Assembly: GCA_934047225.1 (NCBI GenBank)
Contig: OW203990.1
Coordinates: forward strand, 22,795,045-22,859,044
Reading direction: 5' to 3'
DNA length: 64,000 nt
Source of the DNA: Ypsolopha sequella
Taxonomy: Eukaryota > Arthropoda > Insecta > Lepidoptera > Ypsolophidae
Numbering within the stretch: position 1 is the stretch's first letter; each line of letters begins with the position of its first letter. Under the pieces are notes generated by a model. The model worked only from the letters and a program-made list of their open reading frames with translations. It ran no database searches and was not told the origin of the DNA. Below, piece by piece: positions 11,411 through 23,419 of this stretch. Made by a program: the position numbers and the translations under genes.

Positions 11411-12975
11411 TAAAATGAAGACTAGAAAAAAGTAGTCAAACGTAGTCAAACGTACAAATTTATAAAATTTTAAATTTACATGGTCACTAAACATTATTAG
11501 GAGTACGAGACGGAAAATATAAAAACCAAACACTGTGATGTGTCCCGTACTCCTAATAATGTAGAAATTTATTTCTATCATGGAATTAATAAAATTAAAA
11601 TGAATAAATTTCGGAATTATCTTGACAATCTGTTTTAAAATGGTTACAATGAGATGATAAAATTACCAAAGTGCTTTCGGATCTAGAACGCAATTCTTGC
11701 GCGATTCTTCTATGATTCTGTTCTAGATAAATCATCACGACATGAATCCCCAAGGAGGTGTGAGAGGTGTTCCGAGTGTGAACTGTGAAATGCATGTCAC
11801 AGTCCATACTCGGCACACCCGCGTTTCACCGACGATTATTACGTCGCAACGTAATGGGTATTCTAGCAAAATTTTTTTCAATAGCGTATCCAAATCCCTC
11901 TAAATGACAGGTCCTACCTATAATAACAATACGACATCTAGTGCCTACATTAGGAATATATATTTATATGTAAAAGCTAAGATCTAAGATATACCAAGTG
12001 AAAATGGTAAACTAATTGGTTCTTGAAAATCGTTAATGTAGGACTTTTACCGCAGAGGCATGGTAAATGCTGGAAAAAAAACATGTTAAAATTTAATAAA
12101 ATGATAGGTAAACATATATAAAATGATAAAATGGCAAACGAAGCAAGAGTGATCATAAATTTGGAAGCTGATCGAAGCGGAGCAGAGCGAGGCGATCTAG
12201 TTCTTAACGGAAAAAAAAGTTGAGAGGGCTTACAGGGTTCGCCTCGTTACGCTCTGCTCCCGAATCAATAATTACTATTTATTTTTCCAAGATAAGAAAA
12301 ATAGCAATTCAAACCTAAGTTTAACCACTATTCGGGCTTTTACAGTAACATAAGACAGCCATTAGTTTCGTAACAAACATTGTAAGTGGGTTTCTGCTTT
12401 TGACTAAGGGTTGAAGATTTAGGTGCAGAGTTTAGGGGCAAGCGGGACCCGTGGAGTCCTTCAATTAAATTGTGCTAACTTGTCTAGATAGTACATTATA
12501 CAGGTTGCTTTGTAATTCGACCTATTCCTTGAAAGGGGTTATACTAGCTAGAGATCATTTTCAACGAATTAAGTCCTATCAACTGGGTGTCAAAAATTAA
12601 TGGTCTCTGAGTTACGAAGGTTTTTATATTATTTTTCAAACTTTCAGACTAATAACCAAAAATAAATAATTTAAAATAACTATTCCTCTCTCAGCACTTA
12701 TTTATTATATTTCTGATAAATGATAGATGAATGATCATTTATAAAAAAATACGTGCCCTGAATTCCCATAATCTCACAATTAAAAGGTCTTAAGTGGAAA
12801 GAAAACCATTTTTATTTTGTCATTTTTGAAATATCGACGTGTTTTACTTGATAAAAAAAACATTTTCGACCCCAAGCACCCTAAGTAATGTGTTGTAGAT
12901 ATAGTAGCAGGAATATATATAGGTACCTATATTATATATATAGTAGTAAGAAATGATATTATGTTGTATACTTTT
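11411..12975. other. Unassigned stretch with one short hairpin
   Basis: A hairpin-like pair sits at 11755-11825 (GAGTGTGAACTGTG and CACAGTCCATACTC). A block at 12165-12255 has GCGGAGCAGAGCGAGGCGA paired loosely with CGCCTCGTTACGCTCTGCTC. No gene recognised. Confidence 0.35.
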
Positions 12976-13692
12976 TAGGGTTCCGTAGTCAACAACAAGG
13001 AACCCTTATAGTTTCGCCATGACCGTCTGTCTGTCTATCTGTCCGCGGCTTAGCTTAGAGACTATTAGTACTAGAAAGCTGTAATTTGGCATGGGTATAC
13101 ATATTTATCACTCCGATAAAGTAAAATTTTGAAAAAGATTTTTTTTTTATGGTACCGCCCCTACACGTAAAGTGGGGATGATTTTTTTTCTCGTCTATAC
13201 CCTAGTGTGGGATGTCGTTGGATAGGTAATTTAAAAATATTGGGGGTGTGGAAATACCATTTTTCGATCCAGGATTCCGTTTGAGAAATATTAAGCTTAA
13301 AATTGTTAATTTTTGTTAGAGTCAAGTGTCCCCCCCCCCCCCCCTGCCAGCGAAATGGCTGTATTTGGAGATGTGAAAAAAATCACGGCAGTAGTATACA
13401 TAACAAAATTAAAAGGAACACTATCACAGCTAAGTAGGCTTTACAAGTTAACGAGTACAGATCGCGCCAAACTTTTAGTCCCCTCTAAACACGGGGTGAT
13501 TCGCATCAGCAGGAACAAAATGTATGGGCAGTTCTTGGGAAGAGCAACTTCCGAGCGTACTGGAAGTTTGGCGCAATCTGTTTTAGTCGACAAACTTATA
13601 AAATGTACTTGGAGAAGAAGTCCGCATATTGTGCAGGGCAACTACGGAACCCTACACTGCGCGTATCCCGACACGCACTTGGCCGGTTTTTT
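12976..13692 (+). repeat. Dispersed repeat family R2, copy 1 with poly-C tract
   Basis: Starts with TTAGGGTTCCGTAGTCAACA and ends with CGACACGCACTTGGCCGGTT. It is the close relative of 31515-32240 in the same orientation. It contains a run of 15 C residues at 13330-13344. The open frame across 13313-13783 (starting MLESSVPPPPP) is repeat-derived: the second copy closes earlier with a stop after LVD, and the frame has no recognisable domain. Non-autonomous element, not a gene. Confidence 0.75.
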
Positions 13693-14004
13693 TGAAGTAT
13701 CAGTAATAATTAATTTCAATAATACCACAGTTTTCAACACCAATGCACCAACGCGCAGTTTAACAGCTTACATAATTCATTGAATAGAACCCCATGTGCT
13801 AACAGCATCCAAGGGAGACTTCAAATTGTTCATATTGTTCTCCGTTCTTTGAAAAAAGCTCGTATGCATATCACGGTTACAAGACTTACAAGCACACTTA
13901 CCATACGCTCTCTAACATTTTTCAAATACAAACTCGTAACAACAGGATTTTCTGATTTACTATTTTGCAAGCCAGGGATTTTAGTTCTATCATAATAGGA
14001 CAAT

Positions 14005-14350
14005 AATGTACATATATGTAAGAAAGAATACACTGACTGACTGATCTGTCAACGCTCAAACCAAACAGCTGATGGACCTAGGATGTATAGAAATTTGCGG
14101 TGTTACAACAAAACTGTGTTTAACTTTAGACAGTGTTTAAATCTGTTGCTGTCACTTTTTTACGATATGAAACAAAAGGCGACAACGACAGATTTAAACA
14201 CTGTCTAAAGTTAAACACCGTTTTGTAGTAACACAGTTGGACTTTAGATTCCTTACATGGCATTGACTGTCATTGACATCCGCTATGAAGGGATGTTAGG
14301 CAAATTCCCACGGGATCGATGCAAGCAATGTCACGGGGCGTCCGCTAGTC
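14005..14350 (+). mobile_element. Helitron-like fragment carrying a nested hairpin
   Basis: Contains ACTGACTGACTGATCTGTCA, ACATCCGCTATGAAGG, TTCCCACGGGATCG and the 3' end GGGCGTCCGCTAGT, resembling the CTAGT-ended Helitron family common in Lepidoptera. A related piece is at 41936-42065. A hairpin MITE at 14101-14233 interrupts it. No Rep or helicase frame is present. Confidence 0.65.
14101..14233. mobile_element. TGTTAC hairpin MITE, copy 1
   Basis: TGTTACAACAAAACTGTGTT pairs with the right end AACACCGTTTTGTAGTAACA. The arms GACAGTGTTTAAATCTGTTG and AACGACAGATTTAAACACTG are complementary around a short loop, giving an almost perfect stem. Copies 2 and 3 are at 36173-36316 and 42168-42300. 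Confidence 0.85.
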
Positions 14351-14521
14351 ATACACATCTAGTAATGATTAAATAAAGCGACTGACCAAAAGAAATTTTA
14401 TCTTTTAAAAATCCAATCTTCATATAGAAACACTTCCTCGTTGACAGTGATTTATCGTCATTTCCTAATTTCCTAACGACAGTGAATGCCTATTTCCGTC
14501 TTCAACGTTTCTGCTCTAGTT

Positions 14522-15182
14522 CAGGGGTCTCCAAACTTTTTAGCCTAAGGGCCACACTGATTACTCCACTTAGTCTACTTAGGGCCAAGATCTACATAGC
14601 TCATTATACCAACATACTGTAGTCACAAAATAGATACTATCAGAAGGCCAACTCGACGACGGAGCGAAAACAAACGCACACATGCATAGACGCGTACTAT
14701 TTCGTATTGGCATTCGACCGACTTCATCCGAGATCGTCGTACGTATGCTTCTATGTGTGCGTGCGCCTGTTTTTGCTAGTTATGCGGAGTAAACCTTCTG
14801 TAAGTAGTTATTTTGTGCTGTAGTTTTGACGCGCAAATTTTCGTATTGGGACTAGCCGGTCAGTGAGATATCTTTTGTGTGCTTCGCAATTTTGGTTGAT
14901 ATTTCGGGCAAGATGGAGTTAGCCGAAGCGCGTGATTTGCGCAAACCTTGAAATAGGGTTATAAATAACATTCTTATAAAAACGCATGATAACGTTTCTA
15001 TTAATATCGGCTGTGAGTTTTGATATATCAAAAATGATATTACGTTGTTATTTTATTTTTGTGAATTTCAAATAACCTAATAGCAGGCTAGAAACCGAAC
15101 ATGTTCGGCTAGAGACCGCGGGCCGCATTGGTGGTGCTCGCGGGTCGCTGTTGGCCCGCGGGCCGTAGTTTGGAGACCCCTG
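14522..15182. mobile_element. hAT-type MITE with 8-bp target duplication
   Basis: Ends CAGGGGTCTCCAAACT and AGTTTGGAGACCCCTG form a 16-bp terminal inverted repeat. The direct repeat CTCTAGTT flanks it at 14514-14521 and 15183-15190. These are hallmark hAT features. It has no transposase frame and holds a nested hairpin at 14641-14800. Confidence 0.92.
14641..14800. mobile_element. Hairpin MITE nested in the hAT MITE
   Basis: Begins CAGAAGGCCAACTCGACGAC and ends GCGGAGTAAACCTTCTG, with ACACATGCATAGACGCGTA paired to the TACGTATGCTTCTATGTGTG region. A relative lies at 41584-41743 with the opposite arm order for some blocks. Confidence 0.75.
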
Positions 15183-15190
15183 CTCTAGTT

Positions 15191-16022
15191 CATGAGGAGA
15201 TACGAGTTTTAGCCACATTTTCGTAACTTCAAAGCGCAATAGGTCCATCGCGTAACGAAAGTAGCTGAAAAAGTGCGTGACCGAGTAGCGAATCAAGAAG
15301 AGATTGGATAATTCTATAATAAAATATATTAAAACATTATGTTCTAATATGTAGTATATAATTCATTACTCATCATTTGTATGTTACACATCACAGTTTT
15401 TTTTTTAGTGTAACTAATAGAATGATTTTATTTGAACACAAAAACTTACAGAACATAATAACAAGATAAAACTATCCACCTATATAAAAAAAATATACTT
15501 ATCTTTTAAAACAAAACTAAACTAAATTACAATAGCTGCTAAAGAAGAAAATTAAACTAAATAAAAAAAATTGTCCAAGTCGCCGCCGTCTTGTAGCAGG
15601 GTTAAATTAAATATACCTTCAATTTAGTTCATGTACGTTTATTATTTTATTTACTCTCATATTCCAATAATGCAATTGCAACATCAAAAGCAGTTTTATA
15701 AGTACCTAGATTGTTTTTCCGAAGTTATAATATTACATTATAACACCGCGATTCTGCACTGCGATTGGCCCAATTTATTATAAAACCGCTAGAGACCCAA
15801 TGTGGACCCAATCAACAACAGAGACGAGAAATAAGTCCCGACTTTATTTCTTACTTGATCCTGATTGGCCTTCAAGCCGCATTACCGAGACGACGTACCC
15901 GAGGTCCATGATCGAATGTTCTTGTTCTTATGTTTCGTGACATTTTTAGTTGAGAATACTATAAATAAAGACGATATTTTTGAGGGTCGCAGATAAAGTA
16001 TTGTGTGCAACTGAACATAATT
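15191..16022. other. Unassigned stretch
   Basis: No gene recognised. It includes an AT-rich zone and a 15740-15910 block with GATTGGCC repeated in both orientations, perhaps a worn inverted-repeat element. Confidence 0.35.
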
Positions 16023-16106
16023 AGACATTGGGACACTCGTACAAAATTATTACGAAACTCACTTCGTTCGTTTCGTAAATAAGTACATACTCGGGTCCCA
16101 ATGTCT
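16023..16106. repeat. Short perfect-ended hairpin
   Basis: AGACATTGGGACACTCGTAC pairs with the right end CGGGTCCCAATGTCT, and TTACGAAACTCACTTCG pairs with CGTTCGTTTCGTAA at the tip. It forms a stem of about 84 bp, likely a small MITE. Confidence 0.65.
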
Positions 16107-16437
16107 CGAATAATGTTACAATTGCTCAAAATACTATTATTATTAATTACTATTATTAATATTACTATACTGTAGCGGCAACACAATCCTGGCAATGATC
16201 GCGGACAGGCTTGATTATCCCTACATACGCCACTGTTGCAACAGGCATGTGTGTGTAGCCGTGGTGAGAAGCTATTATATATATTGTATGTTTTATTATT
16301 ATTATTAGTACAATTGAATGTTATATTTAATTTAATCTTTTTATGTTTTATTCCAATATGAGTCTTAGTATTTAGTATGAATTTTAATTTTTAATTTAAT
16401 TTAATTAATATTATTGGTTGGACTAGTTCACCAATTC

Positions 16438-16780
16438 AAAGTCGCTCAGCGAGCTATGGAGCGGGCTATGCTCGGAGTTTCTTTGATGGGACATATCAGA
16501 AATGAGGTGAACCAAAGTCATTGACATAGCCTCTAAGATAAGCAAGCTGAAGTGGCAGTGGGCTGGCCACATCAGCCGAAGAACCGACAACCGATGGGGG
16601 AGAAAGGTTCTCGAGTGGAGACCACGAACCGGCAGACGCAGTGTAGGACGCCCGCCAGCTCGCTGGACTGACGATCTAAAAAAGATTGCCGGTAGTGGCT
16701 GGATGAGGATGGCCGAGGATAGAAAAATGTGGCGTGCCCTTGGAGAGGCCTATGTCCAGCAGTGGACCGATATTGGCTGA
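16438..16780 (+). pseudogene. RTE-like LINE reverse transcriptase, C-terminal relic
   Basis: Conceptual translation gives VAQRAMERAMLGVSL, then after a stop and frame change KISKLKWQWAGHISRRTDNR, WGRKVLEWRPRTGRRSVGRP, PARWTDDL and finally LGEAYVQQWTDIG with a stop. These motifs are the conserved end of ORF2 of RTE-type LINEs, after the reverse transcriptase palm. The frame is broken near 16525 by a stop, so it is dead. The GGCTGATGGATTGGATGG tail follows. There is no upstream endonuclease or catalytic RT region, so the copy is 5'-truncated, as is usual for LINEs. Confidence 0.88.
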
Positions 16781-17099
16781 TGGATTGGATGGATGAGTAA
16801 ATTTATTAACAAGAAACTTAAATAACATAAATAATACTAAATTGGATGGATTGGATTGGACTATTATTAAATATAAGTTAGCTCAAAGTATAATAGTTTG
16901 TATTGTAAAACGTTACATTTAATTAGATTAATTATTCATGACTTGCGATAAGTGATGTACCTACATTGCAAAAAAAATTATCCATCCTCATTCTCATATT
17001 TGAAGCAATAAAAAAGCGTTCTTTGTTTTGATAAAGCCCTTGGAATTTTTACGTAAAGAACAGTGCCTAAGTGGGAGCTAATCCACAGGTGCCATTTAA

Positions 17100-17520
17100 G
17101 GCGCTCTTATCCCAGAAGAGTGACTCTCTGTCTTTTTCTTTACGTGTAAGGAGTAAAGAAAATAACCACACTTTTGTACTTTTTGTTGTTTTTATCGGTT
17201 TTTAAATTGTTTAAAAATAAGGGATATGTTTATTAAAACCCACTTACGTGGTCAACCTAGAAAATTTAACGAGCAATGTTACCAGATATGTTTCGTTAAT
17301 AAAAGATTGGAATTATGGAAATGGCATGATTTGAAACGTCTTATTACATGCTGTGTTCGTGAATTATTTCTATCAAACAAAGTTTATCTGATCGTGTAAC
17401 ACATGCGTGGAAGACCTAGATAAAGGTTCGAACTATATTGCGTATTTTTTTTTGGAGTTTTAGACGATATTTGAAAGTTCTATTTGACTTTGAAATTACT
17501 GATTATGGGATAAGAGCGCC
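17100..17520. mobile_element. TTAA-type MITE, second family
   Basis: TTAA at 17096-17099 and 17521-17524 flank the inverted ends GGCGCTCTTATCCCA and TGGGATAAGAGCGCC. The element is 421 bp. It shares only the GGCG start with the other TTAA family, and the interior is different. Non-coding. Confidence 0.88.
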
Positions 17521-18167
17521 TTAAGCACCTTTGGAATACAACGATGTTTGAGAGCGTCATCTCCTTTGAATGACCTATTTTTGGTAAAATGGTTTCCGTC
17601 GTACGTTTTCCTGAATTTAAAAGTCTGGAGTTTAATTTCCCACAATGTTTACTATTGTTTCTGTTTTAAAGTGAGATTAGTTTTGATCTGAGAGTACAAA
17701 AAGTGTTGAAATTTGACCAAAAGGGACACGAGTCTATCGACGCACCAAAACTCTAATCTTAATTTTTAGGGTAATTTTTAGGTTGAAATTTTTTTTCTTC
17801 TTTCCCCTAGCATGTGGGATGTCATTATCTAGAACTCATTAAGTAAAGTAAAAACATATATATTTTTTGTATCAAAGTGACCATTTTATACCATTTTTGT
17901 TACGAGGTCTATCTCATAGGCCAAAGCAGTTAAGAATTTGAAATTTCTGTATATTATGTACCATATGCTGTGTTTAAACAACAAATACTAAAAACGCCGA
18001 TTTATTATGAAGTTTTAGGGTCACGTCCCCAAATACTCAACCAACTTAATTTTGCAGTTTGACAGAATTAGAGCATTACCTAAAATTAAATAAATATCTA
18101 GTTTGAAATAATTGGTCACATGTACGGAACCTTAAAATGCGAGGCCTGACTTGTAATTGGCCGGTTT

Positions 18168-18449
18168 TTAGGGTTCCGTACCCAAAGGGTAACCAACGGG
18201 ACCCTATTACTAAGACTCCGCTGTCCGTCTGTCTATCCGTCTGTCACCAGGCTGTATCTCATGAACCATGATAGTTGAAATTTTCACAGATGATGTATTT
18301 CTGTTGCCGCTATAACAACAAATACAAAAAAACAGAGTAAAATAAATATTTAAGGGGGCTCCCATACAACAAAAGTAATTTTTGCCGTTTTTATAGATAA
18401 TGGTACGGAACCCTTCATGCGCGAGTCTGACTCGCACTTAGCCGGTTTT
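18168..18449 (+). repeat. Dispersed repeat family R3, copy 2
   Basis: TTAGGGTTCCGTACCCAAAG at the left, CAGGCTGTATCTCATGAACC inside, TAAGGGGGCTCCCATACAAC, and GACTCGCACTTAGCCGGTTT at the right. It is the inverted relative of 3130-3402 and the direct relative of 50753-51043. Open frames in it are not genes. Confidence 0.75.
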
Positions 18450-18937
18450 TATTCACGCCTCCTGCGCCCAAATGAAATGGATTAAATAAATATAAGTAAA
18501 TCAACATCCACATCATTTAATCAAGGCAAAACATCAAATTTTATCAAGGCATAACAAGTCGTTCGCACTTACTAAATCGAAAATTATGACCTAATCTTAG
18601 CAGTTAAATAAATATGTATGTATATGTACAGTTTCGCCTTTGAGCTATGATGAAAATATTTGGGGCCTTACTTGTTATTTTGAAATTAATTTTAATTTAA
18701 AAAGTTGTTTTCGTTACAGTTTTTTACAATTCAAATGTATAATATACATAGTATATATATGTATAATATACATATATACACGTATAATAAATAGCTTGTA
18801 GATTATGATGAAGGTTTCACATAGTAAATAACTATTTTGAAGTAGGTAAATATCCTGAGATCGGATTTGATTTTACGGTCAGTAAACAGAATCTTACGGC
18901 TTATCAAACAGATACGTCTATTCTCTTTTATTGTAAA

Positions 18938-19420
18938 AAACCTGCCAAGTCCGAGTCAGACTAGCGTACCTAGGGTTCCGTATTGTGGATGATAAATTTA
19001 ATTTTGTCATTTCATGTCGTGAATTTCTCAACCGGTTATTTTTCCTGTAATCTTTACGTAAACACATATTACCATGATTTTTTAGCCCGTGCCCGTAAAC
19101 CAGTGCCCGTAAATATAGTAAAATTATTTATTTTTACAATTAGCTTTTTAATATCTACAATTTGATACCCCTATTGTATTTTTAGGATAATATTTTTTCA
19201 TTTTTCTCACTTTTGTTTTGGAAATATTTTGAACAATTTCAAATTTTTCATATATTTTTTACACCGAGATATGTGGGCAAATTAATGCTATTTTTGTCCC
19301 AAATTTCATGTCTTTATCTTTATATGCTAAAGTTATGAGGCTGAGACATACGGACGGACAATGGAGTCTCACCATAAGGTTTCCTTTGTACCTTTTAGGT
19401 ACTACGGAACTCTAAAAACG
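18938..19420 (+). repeat. Dispersed repeat family R1, copy 2
   Basis: Shorter copy of the 1196-1943 family, with CTGCCAAGTCCGAGTCAGAC, ATTTCTCAACCG, TTTACGTAAACACATATTAC, TATGTGGGCAAATTAATGC and GGTACTACGGAACTCTAAAA. It lacks one of the two internal GGAGATAAG blocks. Confidence 0.7.
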
Positions 19421-21290
19421 TATTCAAGTTATTTTAAAGTAATAGCACATATTCAACCACTATGTATACAAACTTATCGAAGGGCCAGTTTTATGTGTGT
19501 TCAACAAGCATCTCCTACACATATATATTTTATCCGCTTATATGTACATTTAAACAAAAAATAGATTTGGCCATGTAAATCGTAAGACAAATTAAAATAA
19601 GAGATTTTGGTTTTATATTCTGGGTATTGTTGCTTCGTATAAGGTAGGGACTAATATTGGACTAGCTCTCCCTTACAGAAGGTACTCGTGATCCGAACGT
19701 AACTACCGACCGATACCACGAGTCCAGGGCCCAGGGTGCCTAGTTAATAGTGGAAATGAATTGTTAATTGTTGTTGTGTTAAGAAGATGGCATACTCTAG
19801 CAACTTTTTTTATTACCCGTCCAGAACAATAAGTCTAATGGCAAAGACTTTATTTGCTTTTCATAGAGGCGATTATATGTTGGCTCTTTGGCCTCTTTTT
19901 CTTAGACGCGTAATACTAGTGATCACGCAGCGAAACAACAAATTGGTGTGTTTTTAGCTAATACTGAAATATTTTGTAGGGAAAAAAATTCTGAATTTAG
20001 GTGATATACCTTCATATTTCTATTACCTATTTTATGAAAAAAAAAAACAAGTTGATCTCTTAACCACGTTCTTCAAGCGAACGTTTGAAAACAAAAAAAA
20101 AGAGGGTGCAAAACATTTTTTTTTGACAAAAGTTTATATCTTAGTACATTGTTTATACATAAGATCCCTAGAGAAAAGATTAATAAACCAAATATATTTT
20201 TTTCAAAACAAGGAGAGTCCGAATTTCCTCAAATTAATCCTAGATAGCCTGGAGTTGGTCATGCTCTGGGCTCAGGTACAGTCTTAATAACGTTTAATTA
20301 ATTAAATATAAATGTTACACTGTTATGTTATCACAAGAGAAAAAGGAATATAAAATGTTATGTTATAAATTATGTTGATGTTCATGAGTGGCACGAAACG
20401 AACTGATGTTTCTACAATATTTTAGGCTTAACTACGTGTCGCTGGCAGTATTGATTGTATTTCGTAATCCGGAAACCACTAGAACTTGTCCACTTCCAGG
20501 CGCTGTGTTAGCAACCTTGACTTAAGTAAACTATGTCAATAGGAAATAATTATTAAGAAATGTTAAGATAATCTTAATGTGTGGACAAAATCCGTACACT
20601 TCGCATACAATAAATATAGAATGTGACGTCAATAGATTTCGGCAGCCCCATCGGTTTCATCGACGCGACGGCTGCAATTCATGTGATACGGGCATTGTAT
20701 CCATAAGTGTCGACATGACATTGCACATAATTCAACAACGTAGATCATGTAAATAGAGGTGAGCTTAATTAAAATATCGATATCGCCGTGTCGCATAGCG
20801 TACAGGGTTCGCGAAGTACGAGTACTTATAAGAAGCAGTAAGAAGTGGACGGCAAATATGCGACAATTTGCGAGGGCCGAAGGCGTGTGATTTTAACAAG
20901 CTCTTTGTACAGAAACGTATCAAGATTATAAAATAAAAACTTTTTGCATGGATTCATCAGGACCCGACTGGAGAAAAGTAATAATAAAATTACAAATGTT
21001 TTATACAATAATGTATTTAATGTAATAGATCGACATTGGACTGAAATATTAATGTGTGAAAATTGTAAAATGAAATCAATCAAAGTTGAATGAAATTATT
21101 ATTGCTGTAAAATTGATGACTTACTAACATTTACTAACCATGTCTTCATTTTAATTTTAATATTTTTTATAACTAGTTCGTAATTTGTATTTTTTTAATA
21201 TTATATTGGCCTAGAGCCTGACATTAATAAATGAATTGAATTGAATTGAATTGAATAACATGTTTTACATGTCTTATAAGGACTCTTACA
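19421..21290. other. Mostly unassigned; old inverted repeat relative at 19905-20190
   Basis: The 19905-20190 part is the reverse complement of 9860-10055. A (TTGAA)n tract sits at 21234-21257. No cellular gene is seen. The open frames here are AT-rich and lack coding signs. Confidence 0.4.
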
Positions 21291-21294
21291 ACAC

Positions 21295-21432
21295 AATATT
21301 CTTTATTGCACACCAAAAAAAAAAGTAAATAGACGATTTCAAAAAGTAAAAGTAGGGTACAATTGGCGTTCTTATCACTAAAAAGCGTTCTCTTCCAGAT
21401 AACCTTTGGTTGAAGGAACTCTTAAAGAAAGA
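21295..21432 (-). repeat. LINE 3' tail
   Basis: TATTCTTTATTGCACACC followed by AGCGTTCTCTTCCAGATAAC and CCTTTGGTTGAAGGAA resembles the LINE tail at 61684-61810 (TACTTTATTGCACAAAATA, GCATTCTCTGCCAGTTAACC, TTTGGTGATG). On the minus strand this would be a 5'-truncated copy ending in an AATAAAG-like signal. Confidence 0.6.
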
Positions 21433-22020
21433 AAAAAATGACTCTTCCTAGTGTGATCATGACATTCTTATTCTTATGACATTTCTTACGCGAGTAATAA
21501 AGTCGTATGAAACATAAAGCGTGTGAAAAATGTTGCCAGAATAGCCCTGGCGTTCACAACAGGAGTAGGTGGAAAAAGCCTCATGTATGGCTACAACATT
21601 GAATCAACGTCTTCTGCACTGAATTAATTTTTCTTTATATCAGTGCGGGAAGAGGTTGAAATAACACCCCACCCTGCAACCTACAGTCACACTGAATGCA
21701 TTAACATACCTACCTTACCTAGGAGTAGTGATGCGCCGCTCACACAACGATTGGTTGTTAGTTACGAGCGGTTTTTCCTCAAAACGAAAGACAAAAACTT
21801 TTATTTAGCTAGCAACCCAAACGCCTACTAAAAATAAACTTGAATACGCAGACATACCTACATTTGTTTGTACTTTTTTTTTTTCTGACGGTTTTTTTTT
21901 TTTTTTGACCTTTGCTTTGCTAACTTGCAATCGGTTTTAAAACCATAAGCAGTTTTTTTAAGGGTAATTAATTAGAGGCTTGTTAGGCATGCCCTCCCAG
22001 TGTCGGGTTGCCTTCATGAT

Positions 22021-23419
22021 TTATTAGTACATTACGATACGAGAGCGATGAAACGTTTTCTGACGAGTGTGAGTTTGCGGCACGAGCCGAAGTCGAGTGC
22101 TGCAATCACACGAGTCGAGAAAAAGTTTCTCGCACGAGTTTCGTATAATTTTTTATAGCACAAGTGCGGAAAATGCCGACTTTACGCACGCGCAGCATTT
22201 TACGCACGGTGTGCTATAAATTATATTATAAGTTGTCCCATGTGTGCTGCCTTTTCCAGCGTCTTGTTTGGAGTGGTTCGCTTAGACCCTGAGCAAGTCT
22301 GTTTTCATGATTGACAATCCTATTTCTGTAGGTTTTGTTCCTGATATTTGCTTCTTCTTTTACAGTAGGAAGTTTTAGGTACTTATGAACTTCGTCTGTT
22401 CTTGTGAACCATGTTTGTACTTAAATATGACAAATTTCAAAAAACAGAAGATCTCGAAGTTTTACTGCGTGTAATAAGTTTATCTTGCAATACATACTGG
22501 AAATTGGAAACTTATGATTTGGGACCATTATAAATAATATTAAAGTTAATACTTGCGATTGTCGGCTCTTGGTGAAACATCATCATGGATGAAAACAAAC
22601 ACTTGTACTGTTTCACAATTTACTTTATAGCACAATTAACCCCAACTAGTTACCCTCATATTTGTTTGGGTTTTGTTGTCATTCTTAGACAATGCTTGTT
22701 TGATAGATAACTATATTGCTGCTGTCAGCAGAGCCACAGTGTGACCTGTTCGCTGACTGTTGGATGGATGTTTATCGGGAGTGTTTGAAGTTCTGTGAGA
22801 TGAAGCCTGCATGAGACTTATTTTTAATTATATTGTTTTGTATTTTGTTTTCATTTCTCATTGTTATATTGTTATTTACTAATATGTATTTAATGTTGTA
22901 GCACTTATTCATTTGTATAGCGCATTGGGCTACTGTTATGTTATACAAATTTTGTGTAATAATAAATAATAAATAATAAATAATAAATAATAAATAATAA
23001 ATAATAAATAATAAATAATAAATAATAAATAATAAATAATAAATAATAAATAATAAATAATAAATAATAAATAATAAATAATAAATAATAAATAATAAAT
23101 AATAAATAATAAATAATAAATAATAAATAATAAATAATAAATAAATAAATAAATATTATTATGTAAATCCTTTGAGAATGCCGATAAGGCGACACTATTT
23201 GGATTGTTGAAAAGTACAAGTCTTTGTTTTCATCCATATATAATATTATTTATAGCACACTGTGCGTAAAATGACCGCTTTACGCACGCTGCGTAAAGTC
23301 GGCATTTTCCGCACTTGTGCTATAAAAAATTATACGAAACTCGTGCGAGAAACTTTTTCTCGACTCGTGTGATTGCAGCAGAAAACGTTTCATCGCTCTC
23401 GTATCGTAATATACTAATA
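22021..23419. mobile_element. Element with long (about 190 bp) terminal inverted repeats
   Basis: The left arm from 22021 (TATTAGTACATTACGATACG, then GAGAGCGATGAAACG, TCGAGAAAAAGTTTCTCGCA, TTATAGCACAAGTGCGGAAA, TTTACGCACGG) is mirrored on the right up to 23419 (CATCGCTCTCGTATCGTAAT). About 1 kb lies between the arms, with no recognised transposase. It includes a heptanucleotide array. A clear target duplication was not found. Confidence 0.75.
22957..23154. repeat. (AATAAAT)n heptanucleotide microsatellite
   Basis: About 27 uninterrupted copies of the 7-bp unit AATAAAT, ending in a few AAAT units. It lies inside the long-TIR element. The minus-strand frame (YYLLFII repeated) is spurious. Confidence 0.95.

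Noticed and set aside
13313..13783. 156-codon frame as a proline-rich gene
   Set aside because: It lies within dispersed repeat R2; the second copy is closed early, and no domain is seen.
22941..23237. 98-codon YYLLFII-repeat membrane-like protein
   Set aside because: It is the translation of the AATAAAT heptamer array.
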